Assembly: GCA_964059195.1 (NCBI GenBank)
Contig: CAXKWD010000002.1
Span: forward strand, 53,222,923-53,286,922
Direction: 5' to 3'
Length of the DNA stretch: 64,000 bases
Origin: Ectobius pallidus
Taxonomy: Eukaryota; Arthropoda; Insecta; Blattodea; Ectobiidae
Shown here: piece by piece, positions 20,881 through 32,900 of the stretch
How positions within the stretch are numbered: the stretch's first letter is position 1
How the letters are laid out: each line of letters opens with the position of its first letter
The notes under the pieces: model-generated
Database searches by the model: none
The model's input: only the letters and a program-made list of their open reading frames with translations
Told to the model about the DNA's origin: nothing
Position numbers and translations under genes: made by a program

Positions 20881-23605
20881 GTAAGCTCGACAAGCCAAAT
20901 TTTAAAACTAGTGATTAGTGTTCGAGTATTTAGGTGAGAAAATGTCTCCATCATTGCTATTATAATAATGCTCATTATTTTATATTTTTACCTATGCTCT
21001 TAAATATTTAACTGCCGCATTCCCATTATAGAGTGTTTAATCTTTAAAAAAATTGAAATATACATTGGACCTTAGGCACATTTTAAATTTTCTAATCTGG
21101 AAATTAATATTTTACGTTTGTTATTTCTCAATTTAGTGCAAACTGCCTATTCCACTTCTACAAAATACTGTACATAACCATCTGCCTACAATGTCAAGTA
21201 AAAATAAGTAGTAAAATAAATTCATAATTAATTTTGACCGATATTACATTCTGTTTTTTCTGCTACTGAAATAAAAATATGTATATATAGTTAAATATAT
21301 AAAATATATATATATATAGTTATTCAAGAGCATAAGTACATTGTCGTCTAGTTAATTGGTACGCTGAACCCTCAGGGTTTCCCTAGTTATTGGGGCAACT
21401 ATCGCTTGTGGATTTTCCCTCGGTTTTAATGACGAATTAAATTCAGATTCTTCAAATTTACTTTACATTTTAAAATGAACTAGTTTCAAAAACAATACTG
21501 TACTGCTTAGTTTACTGCATGATTGAGATAACTTGATTCAGTGTTCAAGAATCATTTCAAACGAAGATTAATTACAATAATTTCCTTGAGGAAATGTGAC
21601 ACATCGATATCTAACAATTTTATTTTTTCTGACGAGAGATTAAACAATTTACACACAATTTGCAATGAGACAAAATATACGTTATTTCAGTATCTCTATA
21701 TGCAGCTAATATTTAAATATAGTATGAAATTAATTTAATTCTTCTGAAAAAAAATTTTCAAATAATATCACTGCTTTCAATAGAGTGCAAATTTTTAAAA
21801 AGTACTTTTTAGGACCAGGCTATTTTGAAAGAACGCCCAAAAAATGCATTCATGAAACGAATACTTCAATTAAAAAATAACGTGTTGTTGTCGACTGATA
21901 GTTGTGTACACTTTGAAACGTCTAGTTCATATTTTGTTTTATGGCTGCTTACTCTCTCTTAAAATTGCAATTTTGTGTTTATAAGTTCCTATTTTATTTT
22001 AAGATTTACTTGTTTCCTAATTAGGCCCTTATTGCAGCTTAAACTTAGTGCCAAACCATATGTTGTATAATCGCATTACAATTAACTCATACACAAAATA
22101 GTGTGCGCTTTTTAAAGAAAATTGATCAGCTAACCATATATTTATTTATTGAAGCAGTCACTCACAGCAATGGTTGTGCTAAGGAGCGAATAAAGCGGAT
22201 TTTGTGGTAAATCTGAAGTGTGAAATATTTATGACAGCAGTACGGTACTGTTGCATGCTTCTGTTCCTCCCATGTCTGGCTGTTTGCGAGTGAAAAATTG
22301 CTCAGTTGGGCTTGTGAAGAAAATGTAAGCTTCCGTGAAAAGTAATGTTTGCCTGAAAAAGCGTAATCTCCTTTAATATAATTAGTATAACAGTAAATAT
22401 AAGGTACAACTAGAAAAAGATTACAGGTATATAAAATTCTACCAGTAAATATGGTATATTGCAAGTTTTACAGGAAACGAATTTGTGTTTTAAATCTAAT
22501 CTCAGAACATTTTATCAGCATCATACATCCCATTTCGCAAATCCTCATAGGCTACATTATATCACCAATAAATGAAAAAAATCCTATTGACGTGAATTTG
22601 TAAAATTTAAGTTGAAGATCATAATGATAAGTGATAAGAAGGATAATGATCATGATGATGGCAATGACGATGACGGGACTGATTTCGATAAAGAGGAAGA
22701 TGGGAATTAAAATATAGTGACCTAGATGATAAGGATAATCAATGAGGATGGATATGAAGGTAAATTTGACTAAAAGTAAAAGAAATCACACTTATATTTT
22801 ATGTAGGCATAACTGTATAAAAACGTGTTCAGGGCTGAGAAAACGCTGGTAGCTCATGATTAATATTTTAATTAAAACTAATGGTAATAATTAGACTCCG
22901 GAAGTTCAGGCATTTATTTTGGTTAAAATAGGCAGGCAAACAGATATTTAAATACCGAATGTAGACCTAATATAATTAAAATAGGCATTTATTAGAAGTA
23001 AAAAAACAGAGATTAATCCCACTCTTTATTAATGAAGTTTCTTAATAATTTATTTATCAGTGATTATATAGGGAACATGATCCTCAATAAATGTTTTGTG
23101 ACGACAACGTGTCATTTCATTATTTGTGTAACACTCTGTCACTTTCATACAATTCTTGTGGCTTTTAAAATCTGTAAATGTAAACAGAAAAAAGCCAAAA
23201 GATCCAAAACAGAAAAAAAAGCTTTAAACCTTAAAATAGGCAAAATAGCCCAAAAAAGGCAAAACAAAAATTGGCCTTACCGTCCCTATATGCACGGAAA
23301 AATGTTTATCTCTAACTATATACCCACCCAAATAGAAAAGGCATTTTGCATAATTTCCAGGCACTAGAATTACAATAATAATATCTCAGACATGGACAAA
23401 CCTGACACAGTGTGACAGGGTGAGTAATACTACAGATGTCGCTAAAAGCCTCAATTTGAAGCCTACGGTTCTTGAAACAGTGTGAATTCTCGAACTCGGG
23501 ACCTTTTTCTTTTCGGAAAACTCACTGAAGTATTTTTCGTCTGGAAAGGAATTATATCCGCGACACTTGGATTCAGATGACAACATGCAAGCAAATGAGC
23601 CACAA
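20881..23605. other. Gene-free stretch (intron if the preceding exon is real)
   Basis: AT-rich sequence. A (TA)n tract lies at about 21286-21318 and an A/G-rich GAT-type run at 22620-22700. I see no second exon that I would defend. Confidence 0.4.
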
Positions 23606-23609
23606 ATGC

Positions 23610-23610
23610 C

Positions 23611-23672
<62 letters not shown>
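23610..23672. repeat. (AAT)n microsatellite
   Basis: About 20 uninterrupted AAT/TAA units. A shorter (AAT)n tract lies at 24258-24297. Confidence 0.95.
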
Positions 23673-23674
<2 letters not shown>

Positions 23675-23699
23675 TAACAATATAATAATTTGAAGGCTA

Positions 23700-24837
23700 A
23701 GAACGATCAGAGTACATGTCTGATACAGTCGTCTCGCTATCACCGTCGTCACCGGTGCTGCCTTTGAACTGTTGTTTGCTTAATGCAAGAAGAACACACT
23801 CGTTAATAGCCGCGTGTTGAAGTGTTGTCATGACTCAGCCGGAAAGGAAAATCAAAGAAACGCCAATTTTTTAAATATTTATATTACTACTGTTACTAAA
23901 TTGATTTGGCTACAGAGTTTGCCACCTGCTTGGATTTGAGAGTGCAAACTACTGTTTACCTCAATAAACAATAATACAATCTGCCAGACTGCAAATGAAA
24001 AGCCGACGTTTGACCCGCCAAATGGGGAGTATGAAAACGAGATCACTATATGCAGTGAATTTGAGTGTCATCTTGTAGCTTAACACAGACAGAATGCAAG
24101 TTTGATTCCATCGCCCAAGGAAGATGATATTCTCCTAGTTAATTATTTTCCTTTCAATATTTTATCATTAGATGAGAGACTTGGAAGACAAAGCTTAATA
24201 TTTGAGCAATTAACAAAATGTGACTGACTGTTTTTAGCAGTCACTCTTAGTTTGTTTAATAATAATAATAATAATAATAATAATGATAATAATAATGCAA
24301 TAAAAACAGGAATATCGACAAATCTGAAGATGTGACAGAGTATACAACTAACTAAGGCAAAGTACGATCATCCTACAGGCCAGCTACAATAGACAGTGGC
24401 TAAACAAATCAAGACGCGAATTATTTTCCATAGTAAATGCTTACACCCCATACAACCCAACACCAATATAGAGAAATGTGACTAAGGAAGAAAAAAGTGT
24501 TAATTAGAATCATAAATTAAATCTTATGAAGAATCCCTATTAAGAACATAACAGGAATTGTCAAGTTGCGTTTAATATTTTTTATGTGTGAAAGCTACTA
24601 ATTAAAAGGAAGGTAGAATTTGAAACAGAGGAAGATGAGATGCATTGATAAACAAAGAGAAAATTACATTACGTGAACGAAGCTTCACATAGTGGATGTA
24701 AGCAAAACAATCACCCATGCCTTTATTTTCAGGCGTCACAATGGTCATTTTGTAAGGCGTGTAATAAAAATCTAACGCCATGGTCAAGGAATATTTAGAT
24801 TTTGCAATGTTTACTTCCTCTATCCGTTCCATAGGTA
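23700..24837. other. Gene-free stretch
   Basis: AT-rich sequence with the second (AAT)n tract at about 24258-24297. No gene is supported. Confidence 0.45.
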
Positions 24838-25080
24838 ACGTACTATAAGTAGAGGAAGTATTGTCTTCGAACCTGAAATTCGACGTCGAATTTTAAGCAT
24901 AATAAAGATTTGAGGTATCTCTCTGTGTGTTTGTGAACAGCATAGTTCGAGGACATAATAACATAAAACCAGAATTTCATATTCGGGTTAGATATCTTTA
25001 AGAGATATGACACGAAAATTGACGACTTTATTTTAGTTTTAATTCCTCTATAAATAAATAAAAAGGATTTATTTTGCGAT
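24838..25080 (+). repeat. Dispersed repeat, inverted relative to 36590-36832
   Basis: Shared blocks in the same order, on opposite strands, include GTACTATA.GTAGAGGAAGTA, TCTCTGTGTGTTTGTGAACAG and GATATGACACGAA.ATTG. Divergence is moderate. No terminal repeats are obvious. Confidence 0.65.
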
Positions 25081-25419
25081 TTTCTTGAAGGCTGCTCCTA
25101 CTATTTTGTTTTAATTTTATACACGAATTGCAAATATTAAGAGCTAAAACTTACATTTGATTTTTTTTTTAAATTCCCTGAAGATAATTATAATTTACTC
25201 ACCCCACCCACAAACTCAGGTATAAAGTCTTGCTTTACTAATAGGCTAATGCGACTTTAAATGAGGCTTAGACAACTGAATGCACACAACTGCAATACAG
25301 CCGTTGAGTCTGTGTTGGGATGTGAAGGGTAGAGGAAGTTATGTGAGTGTTCACATAATTTTTTTACCTAAAAGTACCTCGTAACCTGGAAAGTATTTAC
25401 GTTTGAACTCGTCGATAAC

Positions 25420-25886
25420 TAGGGGGCGGATTTCTATGACCTATAAAATAGGATATATGCATGCATTTATGACCTAAAAACATTAAAATATGACCAATAA
25501 AATTTAAAATATGACTTTACCACTTATACATTGTGTATATATATTTTTTCAAGTTTCATTGCAATTCATTTTATTAAAATATAATGTTAATTATTTAAAA
25601 TATCTGTAAATTCTCAGAAAGTATCATTATAATGCAAAATTTACAAAATATGATACGAAACTTCAAAATTTATTTAATATGCACACAAATAATGCAAAAA
25701 TATTACTTAAATATGCATATTCATACTATATATGCTACAATAGTTGAACATTTCCTAAATATGCAGTTATATGCACAATAAAAGTCGTTCCATTTTTACC
25801 AGGATGCTTGGAATCGGGTTTAAATTAGTCGGAAACCTGAAATAATGTAAACGGGAAAAATATATGTCATAAAAATCCGCCCCCTA
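25420..25886 (-). mobile_element. hAT-type MITE, family 1 (copy C)
   Basis: 467 bp, in the orientation opposite to copies B and D. It has intact TIRs and an exact 8-bp duplication TCGATAAC (25412-25419 and 25887-25894). The body aligns along its length with copies B and D. Confidence 0.95.
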
Positions 25887-25894
25887 TCGATAAC

Positions 25895-27622
25895 CAATCT
25901 AATAATTCTGTTTCCAAAGGAAAAACAAAAGACAAAAATATCACTGAGTTCCTTATTAAATTTGTTACCGGTATAGCTTCTTACTTTCTCGCACATACGT
26001 AGTACAAAGAAGTATTATGATCGTAACAACAAAATCGAAATCAAGATAACACCGGGAAAGCTTGTTTCACGATGACCAGAAACCGAAAAAAAAAAAAGTG
26101 TTTTTGGACAAGCGTGGGGGGTAAACGGTTCAATATATTATTTTACTTACGTTTTTAAACTAAGGACTGTTTTGGAATTTTATCGAATTGGAAAGACATA
26201 GGTTACTAAAACTGAAATATTAAGGGGGCTTTTCACGAAAACTTTTTCAACATTTTCTTTTTAGAAAAATTAGCTCTAATGATATTAATATAAATGTAAA
26301 TTTCGAAACAACTATATGTGTCCTTTTTATATTTTTCTAGGCTATCTTCATTACATTAGGCGATACATGAATGCTTAGCACAGTCAAATTGTAGGGGAAG
26401 TTGAAAACTAAAATTTTTGTTGTTGTGGAAAAGTAGTCTCTTGGTTTAGTGAAGTATTTAAGTTTTAGTTCAATTCTATTCAAAACTTGCATTGAAAGGA
26501 TCATTCGTTATAGCTGTATTCCCTTTTACCTTTAAATTGTAAGACATAGAACGGTAAGATGAATACTTATTAGAGTCGTATTTTGTAGAGGACTTTCTTT
26601 TTCGATTTCAGGTTCATAAATATACTGATAGAACAAAATACATTTTAATTAAAATATTTACATGAAATATGCTTAATAGCATAGTTGTTCCAAATGACAA
26701 ATAAAATTTATTCGCTAAATATGGATTAAATAAGCAGAAATCCCGGGTTCATTTCCCGCTCAGAAAAATATCCGAAAGGATTATACGTACATCTCCATCT
26801 CTTAAGTGAAATATGACTGAAAGTTTTTCTGTTAGTATATAATGTTGTAAGTAAACCGACAATTGGATAAAAAAATTGGTATAATAATATATTTTGTGTA
26901 ACTAGATATAAAACTTCGGATCTGGGAGAACCATCAGGTTACAGTCGTTAGAAATAATCGGTTTTATATTACATATTTAAAAAATAGGATTAATCAAAAT
27001 TGCGAATTGCGAATCGGAATTAACTCCCATATTACCGAATGTACCTCGTCCGTTGCCTCTGCCGTTTCTGATGGATTAGGTCTTAGGAGAATGCCCTGTG
27101 TCGTGTTGATCACACAGTAAGGAATTCCACCATGTGCTGTCGAAATGTATGTGAGACCACGGGAATTGGCTTATAAGTCTTAAAGTAGGTTAAACAGCCA
27201 AAGAAAAGGAGATAATAACAAGGGGAAGGAGAAATTAACTGAATTTCAACATTACAATAATCATCAGATGACTGAAAGCAAGTAATGGTCTCTTAAACCA
27301 ATCAATAGTAAATTAGCATCTACTTTTGATGGAAAGAATAAGTTAAATTAAATAACATTAATAACTTTAATGTGTTGATGATTTTATGGTTCATTTATTT
27401 TAAAAATTGCTCATGGTTTATGTTCGTCGTGAAATTAATTGCCAATCAACACCTGCGCAAAAAGGGTTAAGTGTAAAACATAAGAGTAATAAACAAATTA
27501 TTTAGAGAGAACAATAGCAAACACTTACATGCAATTAGTGATGACTCATTTGTTAGAATAATTACATATTAAATCGAAATACGCGATCACGCAAAGATTT
27601 TTTTTTCGCCGACTTATTTCTT
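25895..27622. other. Gene-free stretch
   Basis: AT-rich sequence. A pol III B-box-like word (CCCGGGTTCATTTCCCG, about 26742) stands alone without an A-box. I see nothing else. Confidence 0.45.
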
Positions 27623-27623
27623 T

Positions 27624-27676
<53 letters not shown>

Positions 27677-27722
27677 TTATTTATTTATTTATTATTTATT
27701 ATTATTTATTACATTACAATAT
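27623..27722. repeat. Poly(A) and (AAAT)n tail of the LINE, seen as poly(T) on +
   Basis: About 50 consecutive T, then ATTT and ATT units. This marks the 3' terminus of the minus-strand LINE. Confidence 0.9.
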
Positions 27723-27882
27723 TACATTATTACATAGAATTGCAAAAACAAATACAAGTACAAATACATATTTATACAAGTAAAATAAAACAATTTTCAA
27801 AATTCAAAATTAACTACAACTATTTAAAAAGAGGAAAAGAAATATAGGCTATATCTTCACAAGAAGTATTACATTTAGTAAT

Positions 27883-27918
27883 ACACCCGAATGAGCAAGA
27901 CTGCTCGTGCTCGGGTGC
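27883..27918 (-). other. Conserved hairpin in the LINE 3' UTR (copy 2)
   Basis: The outer stem is CACCCGA with TCGGGTG and the inner stem is GAGCA with TGCTC. It aligns with the hairpins of the two sister copies. Confidence 0.75.
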
Positions 27919-28070
27919 CGTTTCAAAAATATCAAAGTGAAGAAAGAGGAGAGACAAAGAAATAGAGTGTATAATGTGCTTAACTAAAAAAAAGAAAGTT
28001 AAAAAACATTAAACATAAAAACGTAAATACATAAAAGGAGTGAAACAAAAATTACTTAAAAGCTAAAAAA

Positions 28071-30284
28071 TTACAAAAAATTCTTTACATATCTATTAAA
28101 TTTAACAGTGGAGTATGCTGAGAGATCAGGATATTTTCTGATAATTGAGTTATAGAAGCGCGGTCCAAAATTAATGCTATGCTTTAATCCTGCCGATGTG
28201 AGACATTTGGGTTCTAATAGGAGTAAATTAGTATTTCGTCTAGTTTTGTAGATATGTTCACTGGAAGAGTATTTTATACGATGTTTGTGAAAATATTTTA
28301 ATATAGAAAATTTGTAAATTTGGTCCAAACTTAAAACATTAAATTCCGAAAATATTAGGCTAGTTGGGTAATCAATGTGTTTTCTTAGACAGATTTTTAT
28401 TATTCTTTTTTGTAAAAGGCAGAGGGGCTTAAGGGTAGTTTTCGCTAATCCTCCCCAGGCGAGAATGCCATATTGAATAATGGACTGGAAAAGTGCTAGA
28501 TAAACGGAACGTAAAACAGTAATGGGCATACAGTGGCGTAAAATGACAAATTTATGAATTGTTCTGCGTAGTCTATTACAGATGTAGTTAACATGGTGAG
28601 ACCATTTAAGATGTTGATCAATAAAAATACCCAAATATTTCACAACGGCTGATTCTTTCAGTGGTAAGCATTTACAATTCACATCAAAATTACAATTATG
28701 TATTATTAAATTTAAATTTGTACGTTTTTTCCGCGCTATCTGACCAGTAGATGTTAATGAGAAAGGAACTAATGTTGATTTATCCACGTTTAGTGATAGA
28801 AGGTTAGAATCGAACCATTTTTTTACAATTTTCATGCCTGTATTAGCGTATTTATATGCTACTTCCCATGAATGACCACTGAAAATCACAACAGTGTCAT
28901 CTGCGTATGAAAATATGGAGCCATTTATTTGATCTAGGTTTAAATTTAGCAAATCATTTACATATATTAAGTATAAGATTGGTCCTAATATCGTTCCTTG
29001 TGGCACACCAATATCAATATTTGATATTTCACTTATATGGCTGTCTACTTTTGTCATTATACATCTATTGCTCAGATATGATTCAAATAATTTGTAAACT
29101 GTTCCTCTAATTCCTATCTTATTCAGTTTATCTAATAGTATCGAGTGAATAACAGTATCAAAAGCTTTGCGTAAGTCCAAGAAAATTCCTAAACAATTAT
29201 TACCTTTGTCTAATTCTTTAATAATGTTACCTGTAACGTTAATAAAAGCATCGTCAGTAGATATGTTGCTCTGGAAACCAAATTGATTTTTTGATATAAT
29301 TTCATGTTTTTGTAAATAGTTTAGTAGCCTAACTTTTATGCATTTCTCTAGTATCTTGGAAAAGGCCGGAAGTAGTGATATTGGTCTATAATTGTTTAAA
29401 TCATTCATTTTCCCGGATTTATGTATAGGTATTATCACAGCATTTTTTAGAGTATTGGGGAAAACACCTTCTGTGAAACAAAGATTGAAAATATAGACAA
29501 GAGGTTTAACAATATATTTAATGATAGATTTCAATGTAATGTTTTTTATTCCATCAATGCCTGGAGATACATTATTATTTAAGGTCTTCACAATGTTAAT
29601 AATTTCGCATTCATTAACAGGACTGAGAAACATAGATGTGATTGGATTCATGGCTGTTTTATTGTACTCCGAAGAGTCTGACGATGTCTTATTAACGTTT
29701 GAGGTTACACTGTGCCCTATTTTTGAGAAGTATTTATTAAATTCATTTGCGATATCCTCTTTGTTTGTTATGTGAGTACCATTTTCATTTATTAATTCTG
29801 AAACCGTTTTATTTTTTTCAGTACCTATATCTGTGGCTTCATTAACAGTTTGCCAAAATTTCCTAGGGTTGTTCTTATATTCTTCAAATTTTAATTTATA
29901 ATAACTAATCTTCATATTTCTTATAACAAGAGTCAGCATATTTCTATAATTTTTATAATATTTTTTCAAATTTTCATTGTTTGGGTCATGAATTACTTTT
30001 CTCGCAATCTTGTCTCTAGTACGAATAGATTTGATTATGCCTACAGTGATCCATGGCTTAATTTTTTTGAATTTATGAGAAAGCTTTTGATTGCTGATCG
30101 AACTACTTATTATGTATTTCTTAATTAAATTATAAAATAACTGGAAAGAAGTATTTGGATCTTTACATTTATACACAGAGTCCCAGGTTTCTCTCTCAAT
30201 AAGCGAGATTAATATTTTCATTGTTAATGTTATTTGAAATGGGCATAGATTGTTGAGTACCTGGGGATTTCGAAATGTGACCAT
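28071..30284 (-). CDS. LINE ORF2: reverse transcriptase (737 codons open)
   Basis: Non-LTR retrotransposon polymerase, which copies its RNA onto nicked target DNA. Residues 1 to about 30 are out of the natural frame: a one-base shift near 30200 separates them from the endonuclease remnant (TDHYAVFSLLKNPNG), and the true frame starts about ERETWDSVYK. An N-terminal linker runs to about 230. RT motifs are NAVIIPIHKSG (281-291), NNYRPISLLPAFSK (297-310), QFGF..NISTDDA (334-346), FLDLRKAFDTV (368-378), GVPQGTILGPILYLIYVND (426-444), and the catalytic SYADDTVVIF (459-468). A conserved C-terminal region (LLQKRIIKICLRK ... FGPRFYNS) is shared with 6942-7295 and 46949-47317. The polymerase frame has no stop, which suggests recent insertion, yet the lost endonuclease makes this copy non-autonomous. 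The annotated first Met is a convenience, not a real start. Confidence 0.9.
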   Translation of the reverse strand: MVTFRNPQVLNNLCPFQITLTMKILISLIERETWDSVYKCKDPNTSFQLFYNLIKKYIISSSISNQKLSHKFKKIKPWITVGIIKSIRTRDKIARKVIHDPNNENLKKYYKNYRNMLTLVIRNMKISYYKLKFEEYKNNPRKFWQTVNEATDIGTEKNKTVSELINENGTHITNKEDIANEFNKYFSKIGHSVTSNVNKTSSDSSEYNKTAMNPITSMFLSPVNECEIINIVKTLNNNVSPGIDGIKNITLKSIIKYIVKPLVYIFNLCFTEGVFPNTLKNAVIIPIHKSGKMNDLNNYRPISLLPAFSKILEKCIKVRLLNYLQKHEIISKNQFGFQSNISTDDAFINVTGNIIKELDKGNNCLGIFLDLRKAFDTVIHSILLDKLNKIGIRGTVYKLFESYLSNRCIMTKVDSHISEISNIDIGVPQGTILGPILYLIYVNDLLNLNLDQINGSIFSYADDTVVIFSGHSWEVAYKYANTGMKIVKKWFDSNLLSLNVDKSTLVPFSLTSTGQIARKKRTNLNLIIHNCNFDVNCKCLPLKESAVVKYLGIFIDQHLKWSHHVNYICNRLRRTIHKFVILRHCMPITVLRSVYLALFQSIIQYGILAWGGLAKTTLKPLCLLQKRIIKICLRKHIDYPTSLIFSEFNVLSLDQIYKFSILKYFHKHRIKYSSSEHIYKTRRNTNLLLLEPKCLTSAGLKHSINFGPRFYNSIIRKYPDLSAYSTVKFNRYVKNFL

Positions 30285-30352
30285 TAGGATTTTTTAGTAG
30301 AGAAAACACGGCATAGTGGTCAGTGATCTTGTTTCAGTAAAATATCAAGTTG

Positions 30353-31190
30353 CTTATACTTTTTTAATTATTTTTTTCTTATTCCTTTTATTATGTCTAG
30401 AGCATGTTCATTTTACTGCATGTCTAAGCTTTAACGTATGGTCGAGAGATACAGCTAGCCGATCCCCTGCAGGGATAGACTATTGACGTAATTATTACAT
30501 AGTGGAACTCTAACGACAGCCTGGGATAGCATGCATCACATGATTAAGAAGGGATTTGTTTGTTTGTAATGGTTAAATTATGACAGTTGTGTACTTGTAT
30601 AGCCTAATTAGGCTTGTAACCGTCGCAGGTGTGCCAGAAGTTTGTCCTACAAGAGTTCTTTAAATGCCAATAAATCTGCAGACATGGGCCTTATTCATTT
30701 GTGCAAAAAAATACCAGAGACCTGCGCCAGGATCGAAACCGCGAATTTGGGAAAAGAAAGTCATTACTTTACCAAGTGTTACATCCAGGCTTACACAGAG
30801 GAATTAGAACTCCGGACACTTAACTTGGCAATGACACACCGAACACAATGCAATTCCATGCTATTTTAAAATGTATAACTTATATTATGGATTAAATATG
30901 CGTGCATAGTGAATTCCTTGAATACTTGTGTATATTATATACTACATGAAAGTGTAATACAGTATAGTTCCATTTATCAATGCTTCAATTCCCGACGTTA
31001 CCGTGATAATTATATCTATGTACAGTATACATTTCGTATAATGCATGTAGTTATAACTAAATGTTAGTTGATTATGGAGTTCGTGGTTTTTCTAAGATGA
31101 TATGACGTCCAAAACACCCTTTTTACAGAAAGTTTAAAGTGATACAGCAAATGTTAACATAGTATTGAAGGATTAAGTTTAAGAAAGAAG
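30353..31190. other. Gene-free stretch
   Basis: AT-rich sequence. Near 30733 a B-box-like CAGGATCGAAACC (minus strand) may be a worn tRNA-type SINE head; its A-box is not convincing. Confidence 0.4.
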
Positions 31191-31224
31191 AATCTAGTTT
31201 TTACCCTTTAAAATTAACGAAGGT

Positions 31225-31345
31225 AAAGCGATCCCTGTATGGACCATGGAGACTTGTAGGGTTTCCAGAAGGTTAAGGCTCCCAGAATGTGACATACGGC
31301 ACATGAAGGTGGCAAGGTTGTCAGCCCTACGCACCGGCCGCTTTA
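31225..31345 (-). mobile_element. SINE body fragment (same family as 55126-55400)
   Basis: GGAGACTTGTAGGGTTT and AGGTTAAGGCTCCCA match the block CGGAGACCCTTAGAGTTT / AGGTTAAGGCTCTCA at 55150-55190. There is no tRNA head here, so the fragment is truncated. Confidence 0.5.
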
Positions 31346-32663
31346 AAATTAATAGCTGCCAGTATTTATTTTTCTTTAAAATCAAAGACTTTATAATAAT
31401 AATAATGCTTGAAAGTTGTGAGAAATGGTTTAAAAACTGCACGGCATTAGTAGAAAATATAATATACCCCAATTAATTTTTTTAAAGTTTTATGGGGGCA
31501 AATATTTTCTGCTTTTAAGGAGGATGGGGTTTAAGATGAAGTCTAGCCGAATAGCCATGTTTCTTATGTTATTAGCATTAACCAAGCGAAGCTGAACTTA
31601 AAAAGGGTATGTTTTTAAATTAAATGAAAGGGATAAAAAATCTGAAAACTACTTTCCATTGATAAAATGCATGACCATACCACCCCAATCTATAGCTGTA
31701 ATGAATTTCGGAGTTATAGAATTCAATTACGGACTCAACTATCCTATTTAGCCAATTAAGCCTTTGCCGAGCGAAAAACAGATATAAGCTTACTTATAAT
31801 GGTTATGTAATGAAAGGTGGCCCACAGATTCATCACAGGCAATCCATTGATCCATTGTTTAGTGCATCAGAAAGTGCCAATCTTCAATGCATGTACCTAA
31901 AAGTACGTTGCGAGCGTATCTTAATTTGGGGTTATTAAATAGATAACATTCCTTTAGCTTGCTTAGAGTATCGAATTTAAGGAATGCATCAGGCAGAAAC
32001 AATGAAATTAAAATTTTGCCATTTATTGTGTTAAGAGGCCTTATTATATTCTACTTTCCGTTTACGTCTATGAGCAATTTAAGAGCCCTTACGTCACTTT
32101 TAAAATTATAATGCGCATCTCTGCATTCATTTTTAAACCTCATATTAAATTTATAATGAAGAAATTTTAACTTTGTTAGTCGATTTTTGGTATTAATAGT
32201 TTATTTTATTTGAGAATAATTACAGATTTCTTGGTTAAAAAACCACTATTTGTATTAATTTTAGCTCTTGGTTTTCTACATTTTCCCGAAGTTCAAAATT
32301 CGTTCTTTGTCAACACCTTTAAACATACTAAATTGACGGTACAAATTCTTAAATATCAGTTAAAAAGTTTCCTTGAAGTAACTTCATAACTGCAATTATT
32401 GCTGAAATATATGAAAAAGGGTATAATCCAAAAACCTGCTAGTTGCCAAAAGTTGTTTAAAAGTAATAGTTGAAAACTACATTACAGGGGATGTGGTTTA
32501 CAATTTTAAACATTGTTTACAGCTCTTTGAAAGATAATATAGTTTTGCACTAATCATCTTGTTAATTTGGTAATACAATAGTTTATTTTGTATTAGTAAT
32601 ACAGATTTAGATATAGCTACAAAAGCATCTGTATATTTTGACATAAAGACAGCTAAGTATTAT
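31346..32663. other. Gene-free stretch
   Basis: AT-rich sequence. About 31940-31970 resembles the 3' UTR of the LINE at 18258 and 37268 (ATAGATAACATTCCTTTAGC). No gene is seen. Confidence 0.4.
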
Positions 32664-32900
32664 AATCAATTTCAATACTATTAGAGAATAACATACTACA
32701 AAAAATTACACTTGGTTTGCAATCAATTTCAATACTAATAGAGAATAATATACTACAAAAAAATTACACTTGGTTTGCAATCAATTTCAATACTAATAGG
32801 GAATAACATACTACAAAAAAATTACACTTGGTTTGCAATCAATTTCAATACTAATAGAGAATAACATACTACAAAAAAAATTACACTTCATTTGCATTAC
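32664..32900. repeat. Four-copy tandem repeat, 57-58-bp unit
   Basis: Units start at 32664, 32721, 32779 and 32837. Each has AATCAATTTCAATACTA, GAATAA(C/T)ATACTACAAA and TTACACTTGGTTTGC. The copies are nearly identical, so expansion is recent. Confidence 0.95.

Larger units (their letters stand above)
27623..30352 (-). mobile_element. Long 5'-truncated LINE with near-complete polymerase ORF
   Basis: Read on the minus strand, this contains the last codons of the endonuclease domain, a frameshift, the reverse-transcriptase ORF, a 3' UTR of about 360 bp with a hairpin, then (AAT/AAAT)n followed by about 50 A. The 5' end is cut near 30350, so the endonuclease is missing except for its terminal TDHYAVF motif (about 30320-30345). 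The family also has members at 6571 and 46530. Clade: CR1/Jockey-type non-LTR element by motif style; exact clade not determined. Confidence 0.9.

Noticed and set aside
22162..23367. 100- and 111-codon frames (22162-22464 minus, 23032-23367 plus)
   Set aside because: Low-complexity, no motif, no splice or promoter context; expected by chance in this much sequence.
26735..26765. CCCGGGTTCATTTCCCG as tRNA T-arm
   Set aside because: It stands alone in AT-rich sequence without other tRNA parts.
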